Source: Tranzscheliella williamsii (Eukaryota > Basidiomycota > Ustilaginomycetes > Ustilaginales > Ustilaginaceae). Taken from it: DNA of 64,000 nucleotides. The position numbers were made by a program, and so were the translations under genes. Positions 12,058 to 23,111 of the stretch are shown piece by piece (positions within the stretch are counted from its first letter, which is position 1; every line of letters begins with the position of its first letter). Where the stretch lies: positions 1 to 64,000 of the forward strand of contig JALBYF010000062.1 of NCBI GenBank assembly GCA_023212725.1, written 5' to 3'. Below the pieces are notes generated by a model. That model ran no database searches, was not told the origin of the DNA, and saw only the letters and a list, made by a program, of their open reading frames with translations.

Positions 12058-13439
12058 GGCTCCTGAACTGCTTGTGAGGCGAACTTATATGAAGCGGCTC
12101 CTTAGCGTCCGCCAGGAAGTAATCGGAAGTGCGGGGCAGCAGACGATGTGGCACTCGGCTTTGTTAGCTGGAGGAAAGTCAGGCGCCAAGCATCAAAAGC
12201 GTCATCAAAAGCGTCGCCATCTTCGACATATCGGCTGAGCAAGGTGAGGTTCCTCAATTTAACTCCGAGTAGTGATACTAGCAATATCTTTTACTGGAAC
12301 AGTTCATTGGGGCGGTTTTGTTGAAAATACACGAGCTTGCGTGCAGCTGGATATGGTTACGACATGACTGTTCACAATGTTACCACATTTACCACCGCCG
12401 GCTCACGCGTTGGTGGCAACCAATTGATACAATTGCTAGACAACCTCAATATGAGTGACTACGCGTAGTGGAACTGGTCCAGCTGAAGCATGTAACATGA
12501 TCTACACAACGCTGTGGGCCGGCATAGCGAGCACATCTACCGGCCATTCCGCCAAGAAACATCGCTACACCGGAATTCCATGTGCAGCCAGAAGTTCTCA
12601 CGCTGAGGTGCATCTATCGTGCAGGCACAAAAACAGTGCCATATGTACGATTTTTTCCCACGCAGGATATCATCCGTGGGGATACGTACAGGCCGTACAC
12701 AGCCCTGGTCAGATAGTTCAGTTACTTTTGGTCGTACATGCTCCATGTGAACGTAATCTGGCCAACATTAGGCTTCTATTTCATGGGGTGCCCCCCACGC
12801 ATTCGCAGGTGAAGTTAATTTGGCATCCCCATCATTGAAGGCAGTGCCCTCAGGTGGCATGGTGGCTGCTGTGAACTTCGAGTACTTCGATAAAGTTTGT
12901 CTATCACTTCATTGGAGAAAATAACAGCAAGGTTGTGCAGTCTTCGGACGATGCGTCGAGAGAAGAGTTTGACAGAAGGATGGACCATTGGTCATTGCAG
13001 ACTGACGTGGAACGTTTTTGCATATTTTGACGAAAGCAAATAGACAGTCGCGGCAAGATGATGTTGCTGAGTAGGATCACAGACGAAATGTACCGCTGTG
13101 CAGGCTCTGCATGCTGTTTACCCTTCTTCAGTGCATGGGCTTTAAATACTCTTCTGCCAAAGTCCTCGACCCGCACAATCAACACCGAAGCTGGCAATAC
13201 TCACATTGGTACATGATTCCAACGCTAACATTGGTACAATCGTTCTATGATGTCTGAAATTATCAGTCATGAGTCGTCCATGGCCCAACTTCCCGACATG
13301 GTGGCTAAATTTGAAAGACTCAGGGGACCGCACGGTCCCTTCTCCCGCTCTCGCAACCCTCTCAGTAGACTTGGTTGTCGTCGCTACGCGTTGAGCTCGA
13401 CGTGGATCCATCGACAAGTCATCTGCTAAGGCTGATATA
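12058..13439. other. Gene-poor region, no gene recognised
   Basis: Holds the promoter of the giant DUF3712 gene at its left side. The open frames up to 127 aa are not protein-like on either strand. Small imperfect palindromes are present near 12410-12440. Nothing else is supportable. Confidence 0.5.
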
Positions 13440-14224
13440 TCACGATGGTTTTGAAACCGCAGTCGAGCTTTGTTGAAGGCCAGACACAATTTCGTTAGCT
13501 ATCTCGGCGTGCTTTACCATTGCTTTACCCATTTGACAACGTTCTTGGTACAGTTCCTGAGATGTCCGAGGACTGACGTATTCAGTGAGCCGCAGGCCGC
13601 CTACGCCGAAAGGAAAACACTGCAGGTCTGACATTTTGACCGTAGCAAAACCAGCTTACCACCCTGCCATGTGTGGGGCTGATACGGAGGTGACCATGTC
13701 CCGCTGCGGCGACGGCATCCCGCAAACTTCATATAATTGCTTGTCTCCGTCGATGGCAGAGTACTCGCCCGGAACTTCGTCCCTACATATGGAATCCTGT
13801 TCTCTCGAATTGTCACGTCCGACCAAAACTGCTTCATCAACAGCAACTCAGCCTCCATTTAAGGCACGACGGATCTCTTTCGGATGAACCCATTTTCGAA
13901 CGGATTCGGGCAATCGTAAAGGTCATACAGCTGCTTTTCCGCGGCACCGCCCTATTTCTCCTTCCTGCTGCCGTCATAGCATTGTCCTCAACAAGCCATA
14001 TTTGTAGACACGCGATACGCTTCTGCAGGGTCTAAACCGGTGAATACAGTGGTTACACCCTTCATATTCTGGGGCATTGGAATCAGCCATTCATTCGTAG
14101 TATCGAAGGGATCATAAATTTCCCAGCATCGTCTTTTTCCCAATATTGGCGCGACGATCATGGCCCCATCCAAGCCTCTGGAGTTATGCAAGCCACACGG
14201 CGATGCAGCAGATGTAATCTTCCA
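13440..14224 (-). pseudogene. Probable decayed protein gene (minus strand)
   Basis: Several adjoining minus-strand segments read like genuine protein but are broken. Segment one runs 14224-13991 and contains GKRRCWEIYDPFDTTNEWL; it starts after a plausible branch point and acceptor (CTACTAAC...GAAG) and ends at TGA. After a frame change near 13985, one frame runs to 13440 and is interrupted by TGA at 13925 and 13850 and TAA at 13658. Its pieces contain PESVRKWVHPKEIRRAL, EYSAIDGDKQLYEVCGMPSP and LTEYVSPRTSQELYQERC. Amino-acid usage (Asp, Glu, Trp, Tyr, aliphatics) is balanced, unlike the Arg/Ser/Pro-rich noise of neighbouring frames. I do not recognise the family; an accessory or effector-type gene is only a guess. 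An intact gene with several very short introns is the alternative, since GTAAGC at the TAA site could be a donor. Confidence 0.42.
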
Positions 14225-16710
14225 CTTCGTCGAAAGTTAGTAGATGCCCGGCGGAGGTTGAGTGTATTCTATCCGAGCCCTAGCTAGCGGACGTCGCTTC
14301 CGGACGCCCTAGCGCAAGATGCCTCCATTAACCCCTAGCTCGAGGCGCTTCCATCTAGCCCGCCTCAGCACTAGTCGGCAGCCCGCCTTCGCACTCGCAG
14401 ACCTCCTCATGCAGCGTCTTCGATAGGCGGCGGCAACCTGAACCTCTAGCGCCCTTGTAGCCAAGCTGTTGGAGTAGCAACGCCGGCGAGGGTGCCACCC
14501 CACTCAGCCCAGGTCGCGTTCGGGGATGTTAAAAGTCTCGCGTTCTGCTAGAGCGCTTCATGGTCAGTTCTTCACCCTTGACGTTTACAACGGTTAGCCC
14601 CCCTGATCGCAGGCCCTTTGCCTTGATTCACAAAAAATGCTACGAAAACTTCAGGGTCGTAAGCAATATGTTAAGACCGAGGCGCCTCTGCACTTCTTCT
14701 CAGCTGATTTTGACCAACGTGAGGGCCGTCGTGCCAGCGAAAGCCGGGTCGCCATACTTCCATGTTCCTAGCCCTTGCTACGTTGTGCTCTCGGACACAT
14801 AAGTCACATCGTAAGACATTCCCAGACACACAGGATTATCAGGTTTGTATCAATGCTACTTGTATATGATACAAAACTGGGGATTTTATGTGTCTGGCTT
14901 GGCGACTGGCGGCTTTTCACAATGTGAGTGGCAAACGCTGGCGAATCGGGTCCGGCGCTACCGAACATTGTGAACTCGGCCGTCAAGCGCTCTAGCGTTG
15001 GGCGGCGCTTACTGCTTTGTAATCCTAGATGAGATGAAGTGTATCGAAAAGGAGGGACCGGCGCGGTGCCGCTGAGCCGATGCAGGATTTTGGGAGGGAA
15101 ACGAACCGAACCCCGCTTCGAAATCAATGCTCTCATTTTGAGCCAGGCAGGACTTGAACCCAGAAGAAGCACGCGGAAGTTAGCGTGTGAATCCGTAAAT
15201 ACGGGATAGAGCCTCAATTTGCGAGCGATCTATCTGTATGTGGTGAGACGCCTGCACGAACAGCCGGCCGGCGACGTTTGCATGCAGCGGAGTCTCCAGC
15301 AAACTGTAAGCTCTGACCCGAAATAGAACGACTACCTACGGTCAAACGCAGCAGATAACATCGAAGCCGTCTGATGCAGTGGCCACGGTGCGTGCATCTC
15401 AAGGGCCACAGTGTGTGCATCTCAAGACAGTCTCGTTTCCTAACTCCGTTTCCCTATCGGAGTTTGGAGAGAGATGCGGCAGGCGCGCGTGGAACGGGAA
15501 AGCCGACGGAAGCAGGAGAAGCTAGGCAAGCATGTAGGCTTGGTGAAAGTGGGCATTTCTCCCAACAGAAGTGAGTGGAAAACGCGGGTTTGCGATGATT
15601 TAACCGGCGAAACGAATGGGTGGAGGTGGGAAGGGTTGGCCGGGACCCGCTTTGCATGCATAATCTGCAGGTGTGCATGGTAATTCCGACAGCAGGCCGA
15701 AGCGGCTGTCATGCATAGACCGAGCGACTCCCATGGTCCCTTTTGTCTTGATCTGCCAGCTCACCGACCGGTAAGATAGCTGCAATTGCGCCTGCTGCTT
15801 GCTGCTGTTGCTGTGAGACTGGCACCAGTACGATAGTCCAGGGGACGGAAATGGAATGTTTGCATCGGTGGGAACAGTACGATCCGCCAAGATAGCTCTT
15901 GTCGGATCCGGTCTAGACCCCAATTTGCTTCGGATGTTGCCGAGAATTGCCGTCCCTTCGCTTCTTTTGCTTGACATCGGCCGGTTCTGCCGCGAGCCGA
16001 CGTAGACGAAAATCCCGCATCTCTTTGAACCTTGAAAGCCAAAGTCAAACTTGGGGTTCTAGGCGGTCGTGCCTCCCAATCATCTCGTCTTTTGTTTTCT
16101 CCGTCTCCAGACGTCGAGCGGGCAACTGTCCGCGGCTGTGCTAGTTCTTTGACACGGCTGCTTCGGCTCGCCCTTCCTCTCGCGGGGGTAGTGATCCAAC
16201 TTGCTCTTGCTGAGCTCAAGCACGGTTCGATGTGGCGTCTGGTTTCAGTTGACCAACACCATCAAGAAGAGTTTTCCACTTGAATTTTGCGCTTACGCTT
16301 CCCGAATCGAGTTGCCGACGGGCAAAGTTCAGTCTCTCAGCATTGCGGTGGAAGGTAGTCACGGATATATTGTTGCTGGACCGCCTCATCTGCTTGCCAT
16401 AGCTGCTACGTGGCTACAGTCTTTGATTTCGCTTAGACCTTTGCTTTCCCATGCTCTGCGCACCCAACCTCTTACTCTGAGACTTGTATCTGGGCAAGCC
16501 ATGTTTTCGTTGGTAGGTGTTTGATGACGCACTATTCTGCGGTTCTGCGTTTTGGGCCAATCGCGCAATGGGCATCTTACTCGGTTTGAGGGGCATTCCA
16601 TCCACCTGTCGGGGTCTCATTGGACCCTCTTCATGACCATGTGCGCAGGCAACCGAACGACCTTGATGGATGCCAGGCGGCCGAACGTGGATTTGTGCGA
16701 TTGCCAATTG

Positions 16711-16869
16711 TGACTGTCACTGTGACTCACAACTTAACTGCAAACTGCGCGACTGCAGCTTGGAGAGGGATTTACATCCTAAGTAGGATTGTAAGGTGAA
16801 TGTAAATCGGTGACTCTGTTGGCTGTGACTGGGACAGTCACGCAGGCGGTTGTGGGAGTGTGTGTGACT
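16711..16869. promoter_or_regulatory. Cluster of TGACT/AGTCA cores
   Basis: Six TGACT or AGTCA cores lie at 16711, 16723, 16811, 16826, 16836 (reverse) and 16865, and the first is part of the near-palindrome TGACTGTCA. The core is the half-site of bZIP (Gcn4/AP-1-like) factors. The cluster lies about 1 kb before the zinc-cluster gene. A regulatory role is inferred only from density. Confidence 0.35.
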
Positions 16870-16982
16870 GTAGCCGATTTGGCTCCTTGGGAGCGATGTA
16901 GTCGTATTTGCGGCTCGGAATGCCCGTCACAGCGGATCTGGGCCGAAAGCCTGTTAGCCGTTTAACAAGCGCTTCTTCCTAT

Positions 16983-17036
16983 TTGCTCGCCTTGCTCGCC
17001 TTGCTCGCCTTGCTCGTCTTGCTCATCTTATTCGCA
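16983..17036. repeat. 9-bp tandem repeat, about six copies
   Basis: Units close to TTGCTCGCC repeat six times, the last three diverged. Because the unit is a multiple of three, one forward frame becomes a run of Leu and Ala that mimics a membrane segment, but the 58-codon frame around it shows no other sign of being a gene. Confidence 0.85.
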
Positions 17037-17839
17037 TCTGCCGAAACCTTACGAGCCGCGGTCGGTCGCCGAATCGTATTGACCTGGGTGAGCTAGCGGG
17101 TTGTCGCTTTCGGCTGGGTCCGGTCGGCGTTCAATACAACCGGGTAGTGTAGCCCGCGCCCGCTTTTCGCCGCTGGCTTGTCGAACAAAGCTTCCGCCAA
17201 AGAAACGCTCTGCAATTTGTCAACTGGCCAACAACCCGCCTTTGCTTGATCTCCGACCCATTCTGCCGCCCCCGGGGTTGGTGCCTGAAAGCTGTACCCT
17301 TCTTCCATTCGGATTGTTGCAAGATGTGCATTCATGATTGTGATTGCTTTTCACTTCCAACCCTTTCTTGTCCGCTTCCCACCGTCTTCCGCCTTCGCAC
17401 ATAAGGATCCGTCCGGGTTCGCCCTCTTCCGCTCTCTGTCAACCAACTCTTTCTCCCCTACTCATCCACAGTCGTTTCTCATCGACCTCGACGAAAGCCC
17501 ACAGTTGGACATTTTGTAGTGATCCTACGCAGGCTACTGGACCATCTGCCCCTTCAGCTCTTGATCTTGCCATTTCTCTACTATCGACAGAGCGTGGCGG
17601 TATCTTGTTCAGCAGCTGCCTTGCCTACAGAGCAAGCTCACTTCGCATACCTCGATAACATAGCATCGCACATCCCTTTTTCTCCGGTGATGCAACCTTG
17701 AAGAATCTGAGCTCGGTTTTTGTTCTTGTCGTCTGCCGCGACCAGTCGGCCTCCTCTATCTTTCTTTGGACGACACCGCCGACCATCGAACAAGCTGCAT
17801 CAAGTAGCCGTTCCATCTGATCAGCGTGCCTGCCGGACT

Positions 17840-20327
17840 ATGTCTGAGCACACCACAACAGCACAGAAGGGGTCCGTACTGAGCAACATTGAACCGCCGG
17901 CGAATGACGCAAGTCCTTCAACCAGATCGCTCATCCTGCCTCGTTCGGTGAGCCCGGATGAAAAGCCGCTTTCCGAGGGTAAAGACCATGGCGAACAGGC
18001 AGGCTCGAACAAGGATGCCGAGGCAGACAGCAAGAAGCGCAAACGTTCCCAACGAGCCTGCATCCGCTGTCGAGGCCAAAAGCTTAAGTGTGATGGTGTT
18101 TTTCCATGCGCTCGGTGTTTGAAGCTCAAACTCATCTGCAAGGAGCCATCGGAAGCTGGCTGTCCTACGCCCAGTTCTTCCAAGATTGGCAGCGACGAAA
18201 GGGATCTGAAGCCCACTTTCTCGGCGCCCTCGACCCGACCTCCCACTCAGCCGTCCCACTCGCTCCATCCTGCTGGGTTGCCAGCGTCTTATGCCGCCTC
18301 TACCTCCTTCGCTCTTCCCGCTGCGCCCGAGGTTCCCAGGAGCGATGGCTCACGTGCTACTGGCATCAACTCCGTCACTTTCCATCCTTACCACGTCCCC
18401 GCCGTTTCCTCTGATCCTCTATCGGAACGTTACGTATACTCGCTGCCAGACGCCATCAGGCGCATAGATATTTTGGAACGCACTGTTTCCCGCCTTGTCG
18501 ACAAGATCGAAGGCGGTCACCCTGACGATCCCAACATCGCTTACCACACTGATGGAGCCAGACCCTCGTCCTCTCGATCCTTTGCAATGCCAAGTAAGCC
18601 GGAACGTAAGCGGACGAGGGCCTCTTCACCAGATGAGTCGGACGCCGAGGTCGACGAACTCGCGCAGGATGGCCAGTCGGAATCCAGCATCCCCTTGCAG
18701 GCCTCGTCCTATCCGCATCGTTTTGCAGGTATCAACACCTCTGCTGCCGAGGTTATGCCACCATCCCAGATTGTCGATCGGAGCAAGTCGGCTCGTCGTA
18801 CCGCTTTCCAGGCAGCCCTTGCAACATCAACAGTATGTGATCCGGTTGAGGCGCGCCTCTTGACGCCAGAAACGGCTAGCGATCTCTTAGAGGTGTAAGT
18901 AGCACCAGTCATCCTTTTTCTTTGCACCTAGCTAGCTTGCTAACCATTGTGGTTACCCTCCTCGTGGCGTTCACCTTCTTGTCCTCTCTAGATTCTTCAC
19001 TTGTTGCCATGTTTTCGCGCCCTTCCTCCATTTCGAAGACAAGCGTGGCCTCCCTGCCCCTTCTTCCATCGATCCGTTCCTACTCTCGGTCCTCCTCTGC
19101 ATTGCATCGTTGTACCAAGATTCGGGTGCAGGGTCAGAGCAAGGCAGCCGTTCCGACATGCATCCCAGGCTTGTCTCCCATGTGCAAAGCCAGCTCGGTC
19201 TGCAACTGAGCGCTGTCCATCCCTCGCTCGGCGCAGTCCAGGCTCTTGTCATGATGGCATACTGGCCACAGGCCTTTCCTGGCTCTCCCGACGAGAAATT
19301 GCTCGCAGGCTTCGCCACAGGTCTCTTACAGATCGTAGCTATGCAAGACCAGCTCAATTCTAGGGTAGACTCAAACTCGAACTCACAAGCTAGCCAAATT
19401 GCTTCGACGTGGACGTCTCTGAGAGCATTTGAAGCTCTGTCGGCCTTCGATAGCGGTCGAGCGATGGATCTCACCGAACACGATCTAACCATGTCTAAGA
19501 CATCCCGCCCTTCGCGTAGTACGGTTCCGACGCCATACTTGGTGCGTGCCATGCCCATCCTGAAAGAAACGCAAATATGGCTTTTAGAGATCTCGTTGGG
19601 TGCCCCGCTCCCATGCGCGGATGCCGCACAACAGGTCGGTCAAGCCAGCCTCAATCATGACTGGGACCGATTCAAGTATCTGCAGTCTCAAATCCTCGAG
19701 ATTGAAAATCGTTGGCTCTCGTCTGAGACCGACTGTAGGCGACTGGAGAGGATTATCGGCCTGGTGGATCGCTGGCATCTGCAGATCCACTTGGCCGTTA
19801 TCGCGCTAAAAGCCGCCGAGATGGGCGCTTCCAGAACGCCAGCTCTAAATCGAGGCGGTGATTATGATCTGCGATTCGAGGAATCGGCGCGGTTTGTTGC
19901 GGCTTACCGACACGAGACCCGTCAGGCGTGTCAGGTACTGATGGAGATTTTTACTGACGCAGAGATCAGCGACGCGCTTGCGTATGCTCCTGGATACCTT
20001 CTCAGGCAGTTCTCCCAAGCCTCCGTGGCAGCTGCCAATCTGCTCGACTTTAACGACGCTGAGCTTGCGCGGTCAACGCAGGACCTCATCTACCTGTGTA
20101 GGAAGAGAATGGAGCGCGTTGGCCAGATAGCTCCCTCGGCCTTCATCGCCAATCTATCCGCACACCTCAACACAAGCTATGAGAAGAGCACCGGCGTGAC
20201 ACCCAAGGAGACCAGGGACGCAACACTCGATGGACACGTCTCCATGAAGCAGCTAGCCAAGCAGAGGTGGTCCGGCGACGACCTCTTTGCACTCTATTTT
20301 GGCATCGGTCTCATCGCCGGCTCATGA
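17840..20327 (+). CDS. Zn(II)2Cys6 fungal transcription factor (two exons, 796 aa)
   Basis: Exons 17840-18894 and 18992-20327; the 97-bp intron (GTAAGT...CTCTAG) rejoins in phase as a Val codon. The zinc cluster has the standard spacing C-x2-C-x6-C-x5-C-x2-C-x6-C with Cys at 74, 77, 84, 90, 93 and 100, preceded by a basic KKRKRSQR stretch. A short coiled-coil-like segment follows near residue 210-220 (DAIRRIDILERTVSRLVDKI). The splice junction falls in the conserved start of the fungal regulatory domain (FFTCCHVFAPFL). The start is the first ATG in a long C/T-rich leader; earlier in-frame codons are not ATG. It lies next to arabinan-degrading enzyme genes, so it may be their regulator. This is inferred from position only. 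Confidence 0.9.
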
Positions 20328-20357
20328 CCGGCTCGTAAACCGGCTCGTCACCGGCTC
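20317..20357. repeat. CCGGCTC tandem array across the stop codon of the zinc-cluster gene
   Basis: CCGGCTC recurs at 20317, 20328, 20340 and 20351, with units of 11-12 bp. The stop codon TGA (20325-20327) lies between the first two copies, so the array extends from the last codons into the 3' UTR. Confidence 0.8.
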
Positions 20358-20566
20358 GGTATCTTCCAGGGCATCCCTACCGTCATCCAATCCTATCCAG
20401 CGAGTCTGTAGCATTCATTGTACAACACTAGACCATCCTGCATACATTCGTAAATGTACCATTGTGACACTGCGAGCTTTGCACTACCTGTGCCGATAGG
20501 GGAAGTGACGACTCGGTAAGAAACACAGAAAAGATGCGGTGGCGAGGTTGGGTGAGGGAAAAGAGA

Positions 20567-21965
20567 CTAGCATGTGGAACAGCCGTTGACGTCACGGGCG
20601 CTGAAGGTGACCTTGTTGGTGGCGCCGGCTCCGAGACGTCCGCCGGCGACGATGACGATGTCCTTTGGGTTGAAGCCGACTGCGAGGCTGCGGGAGTAGG
20701 CGGAGGGGGCGTTGTTGGCGGAGAGGCGGGACCAGGCGGCTGGGTGGCCGTTGGCGCGGTTGATGTAGAGACCTGTGTCCGAGTTAGCGCTGACGACGAC
20801 GGTGCCGTTGGGGGTGGTGCCGGATGGGCCTACGGGGGTCCAGACGACATAGGGGCTTGAGACGGGGACGGTGCCGTCGTCGGCGCGCAGGAGATGCTGC
20901 GGCTTGTCGGCCCAGCTGGCCGGGTCGCTCGAGATCTTGTAGTACACCGCAAAGTTGGCCTCCGGCGCGCCGCCGTACTCGTACGTCATGACCCAGTTGC
21001 CGTCGCCCATGCGTGCCACTACCGGCATCCCCGGCCGCGCGGCATACGTCGCCTCGGTCACATCATCCACCACCGCCCCCCACAGCTTCAGATCCGTCGT
21101 CGTCTGGTGCACCAGCTTCTGCCCGTACTTCGCATCCCGCTGGTCCGAGTAGTAGCAGATCAGCTCGCCTCCCTGCACCAGTAGATACGGCTCCCACACC
21201 GGTGTCTCGCCGTTGTTCGGGACCGCCTTGCCCCCCGCTGCAATGTGCGAGAGGAATTTCCATGTTGCTCTATGGCAGACAAGGCAAAGCAGAAACGCAC
21301 GTGGCAGGGCATTGTCTTAGTACCAACACCCAAAGCGGGGCGTCAGGGCAACGGCGGCGTACTCACCCCTTGTCAGTGCTGATGTAGAGGTCGAGCTGGG
21401 TCTTGGACAGGTCTTCGGGGATCGAGTTGCCGGCAAGTAGGATCGAGCCGGCGGGGTAGCCTGCGAACGACTCCTTCAGCTCGTACAGATGCGGTTGGTA
21501 TCTGCGGCGGCAGCAAGTATCGAATGTCACGTCAGCGCTCCCTGTCAGCGGGCCAGTCCTATTGGCTGGTTGCTCACCTCAGGCCCCAACCATTGACCTG
21601 ATCGGTGACCGCGGAGAAGGGCGACCAGGTGTAGCCCTGGTCGGTGGAGCGGTAGATCGGGAACCAGGTGACGCCGCCCGAGTAGTTTTCCCAGGTGCTT
21701 AGAAGGGTTCCGGCGTTCTAGGGGAATAGCAAGGTGGATCGAACACGGTCAGTATGAGAGCGCATCGCAAAGGCATGAACCGGGTACTCACATCGCCGAC
21801 CGTAAGCATGAGCGACCTGGCGTACAGGGAGCGGTCGCTGGTGTAGTTGCTCCCAGGCGTGTAGATGGTGGTTGGCCCAAAGTCTCGCTTGCTCAGCGGC
21901 GTAGCCCTGCCCAGGCTGGCAGCCAGAGACACAACGAGGCCCAATGTTACGTGAAGAAGCTTCAT
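20567..21965 (-). CDS. Secreted Asp-box glycosidase, GH93 exo-arabinanase-like (four exons, 383 aa)
   Basis: Exons on the minus strand: 21965-21792, 21717-21578, 21501-21367 and 21269-20567. All junctions keep frame and use GTGAGT/GTGAGC donors and TAG/CAG acceptors. An N-terminal signal peptide (KLLHVTLGLVVSLAASLG) is followed by a possible Kex2-type site (SKR). Two textbook Asp boxes (S-x-D-x-G-x-T-W) are visible, STDQGYTW in exon 2 and STDKGATW across the exon 3/4 junction, so the fold is a sialidase-type six-bladed propeller. Size and motifs fit GH93 exo-1,5-alpha-L-arabinanases, which release arabinobiose from arabinan. Neighbouring sugar porter and GH51 genes support this over a true sialidase. 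Exact specificity is inferred. Confidence 0.87.
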
Positions 21966-23111
21966 GCTGCGGCGGTTTCTGGCAGTCAGGGGTAAGAGTC
22001 TGGCAGGCCGATGTGGTTCCCTTCCGGCTGGCTTGGGGACGGCTGTTCAGCTTATATGACTTCCCGCGCGCAGACGCAGTGAGCATGCTCGGCCGCTCCT
22101 GGACGTATCCTGTGCGGAAGAAGGCCGGGCGAGCCAGCACGCCGTACTTGGCGGCGCTGCCTTGGCTGGCGGCCCTGGGCTGGCTGGTCAGGGACGCATT
22201 GTACTTTGCAGACGACACCATCCTCTTGGTTGGGGCGGTTGCTACACGAACTGTTCGAGGGTTCGCCCAGAGCCGCACAGTTGCTCTGCACACAGGATGG
22301 CCGGTAGCGCTGCGCCCGTTGCCCTACTCATGCGCGGTCACGCCGCGACCAAGAGTGCCCGACAGACAACGTCGCCCTGTGCGGCCACGTCGGCGAGCAA
22401 CGGATACCCGCATACGCTAAGAATACCGCGCTCAACGTCTTGGCAGTTGACCGGCAGCGCGAACGTGGGCCATCTTCCTGCCCGGCAATCTGTGCCCTCG
22501 CCACCCCGCTCTTTCGCACCCACCCCACCCCGCAAATCTCGCAATCTGCTCGGCTAGCATCCTGGCAGCCTCGGTCGTGCTCGCCCCGCTAGCCGCAACC
22601 CCTGCAGCCGCGCACCCAGTACGCAGCATCCGCGTTCTTAGGTACAGGCTCGGATAGTCGGATCTCAGGCAGCAAACAGCGCATAGCATGCATCTCTGTG
22701 TACATGTGGCCCTGGTTAGGTCCTGGTAGGACGTCTGAAGAGATGCAGAACTGCGCCGTGTCCGTAAGTGTCGTCGAGGTCGGTCGGGCAAGTCCGGGAA
22801 TGCAGGTCTAACAACGGTGTAATGTTTATCGACCCGCTTGGGATGCTTGACAGCGGCCTTGGTGGCAACCTCGTGCTAACATCTGGGGCGGGAACCGTTC
22901 GAGCCGCACGCTTCCATGCCACCGTATTACCAGGCGTGCACACACTGTCAAAGAATGGTGGTAGGTCCATTACGGGTCTGGTATCTTTCGAACTGTTTTT
23001 CCGTTGCAAACGAATGTGGGTGAGCTGTGATGGTATTGCGTAGGCAGTTGGCACCGAACAGGAAGTGCAGAATCAGACAAGTGGGAAGCTCGGATATCGC
23101 CCCGGCGTGGA
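21966..23111. promoter_or_regulatory. Promoter region of the GH93-like gene
   Basis: About 1.1 kb between the GH93-like gene start and the end of the sugar porter gene, both on the minus strand. A minus-strand TATA-like CATATAAG (22058-22051) lies about 85 bp before the start codon. Other open frames here are not protein-like. Confidence 0.55.
22051..22058 (-). promoter_or_regulatory. TATA-like box of the GH93-like gene
   Basis: CATATAAG on the minus strand, about 85 bp upstream of the ATG at 21965. Distance and orientation fit a core promoter. Confidence 0.5.

Larger units (their letters stand above)
14225..17839. other. Gene-poor region and long leader of the Zn2Cys6 gene
   Basis: About 3.6 kb with no supportable coding region. 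It contains a CTAG-dense patch (14280-14448), a cluster of TGACT cores (16711-16869), a 9-bp tandem repeat (16983-17036) and, from about 17300 on, C/T-rich sequence that looks like the promoter and 5' UTR of the zinc-cluster gene. Open frames here are Arg/Ser/Pro-rich noise. Confidence 0.5.

Noticed and set aside
12455..12838. 127-codon plus-strand frame
   Set aside because: No ATG-based start with good context, composition (His, Ser, Cys) is random-like, and no splice partners were found.
15120..15190. tRNA-like signal on the minus strand (GGGTTCAAGTCC, a good B box)
   Set aside because: The 3' acceptor strand has no matching 5' partner, the T stem has a mismatch and two wobbles, and no D-arm is found. 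A decayed tRNA or chance B box is more likely.
16920..17096. 58-codon frame with a Leu/Ala hydrophobic core
   Set aside because: The hydrophobic stretch is encoded by the 9-bp tandem repeat; no other evidence for a gene.
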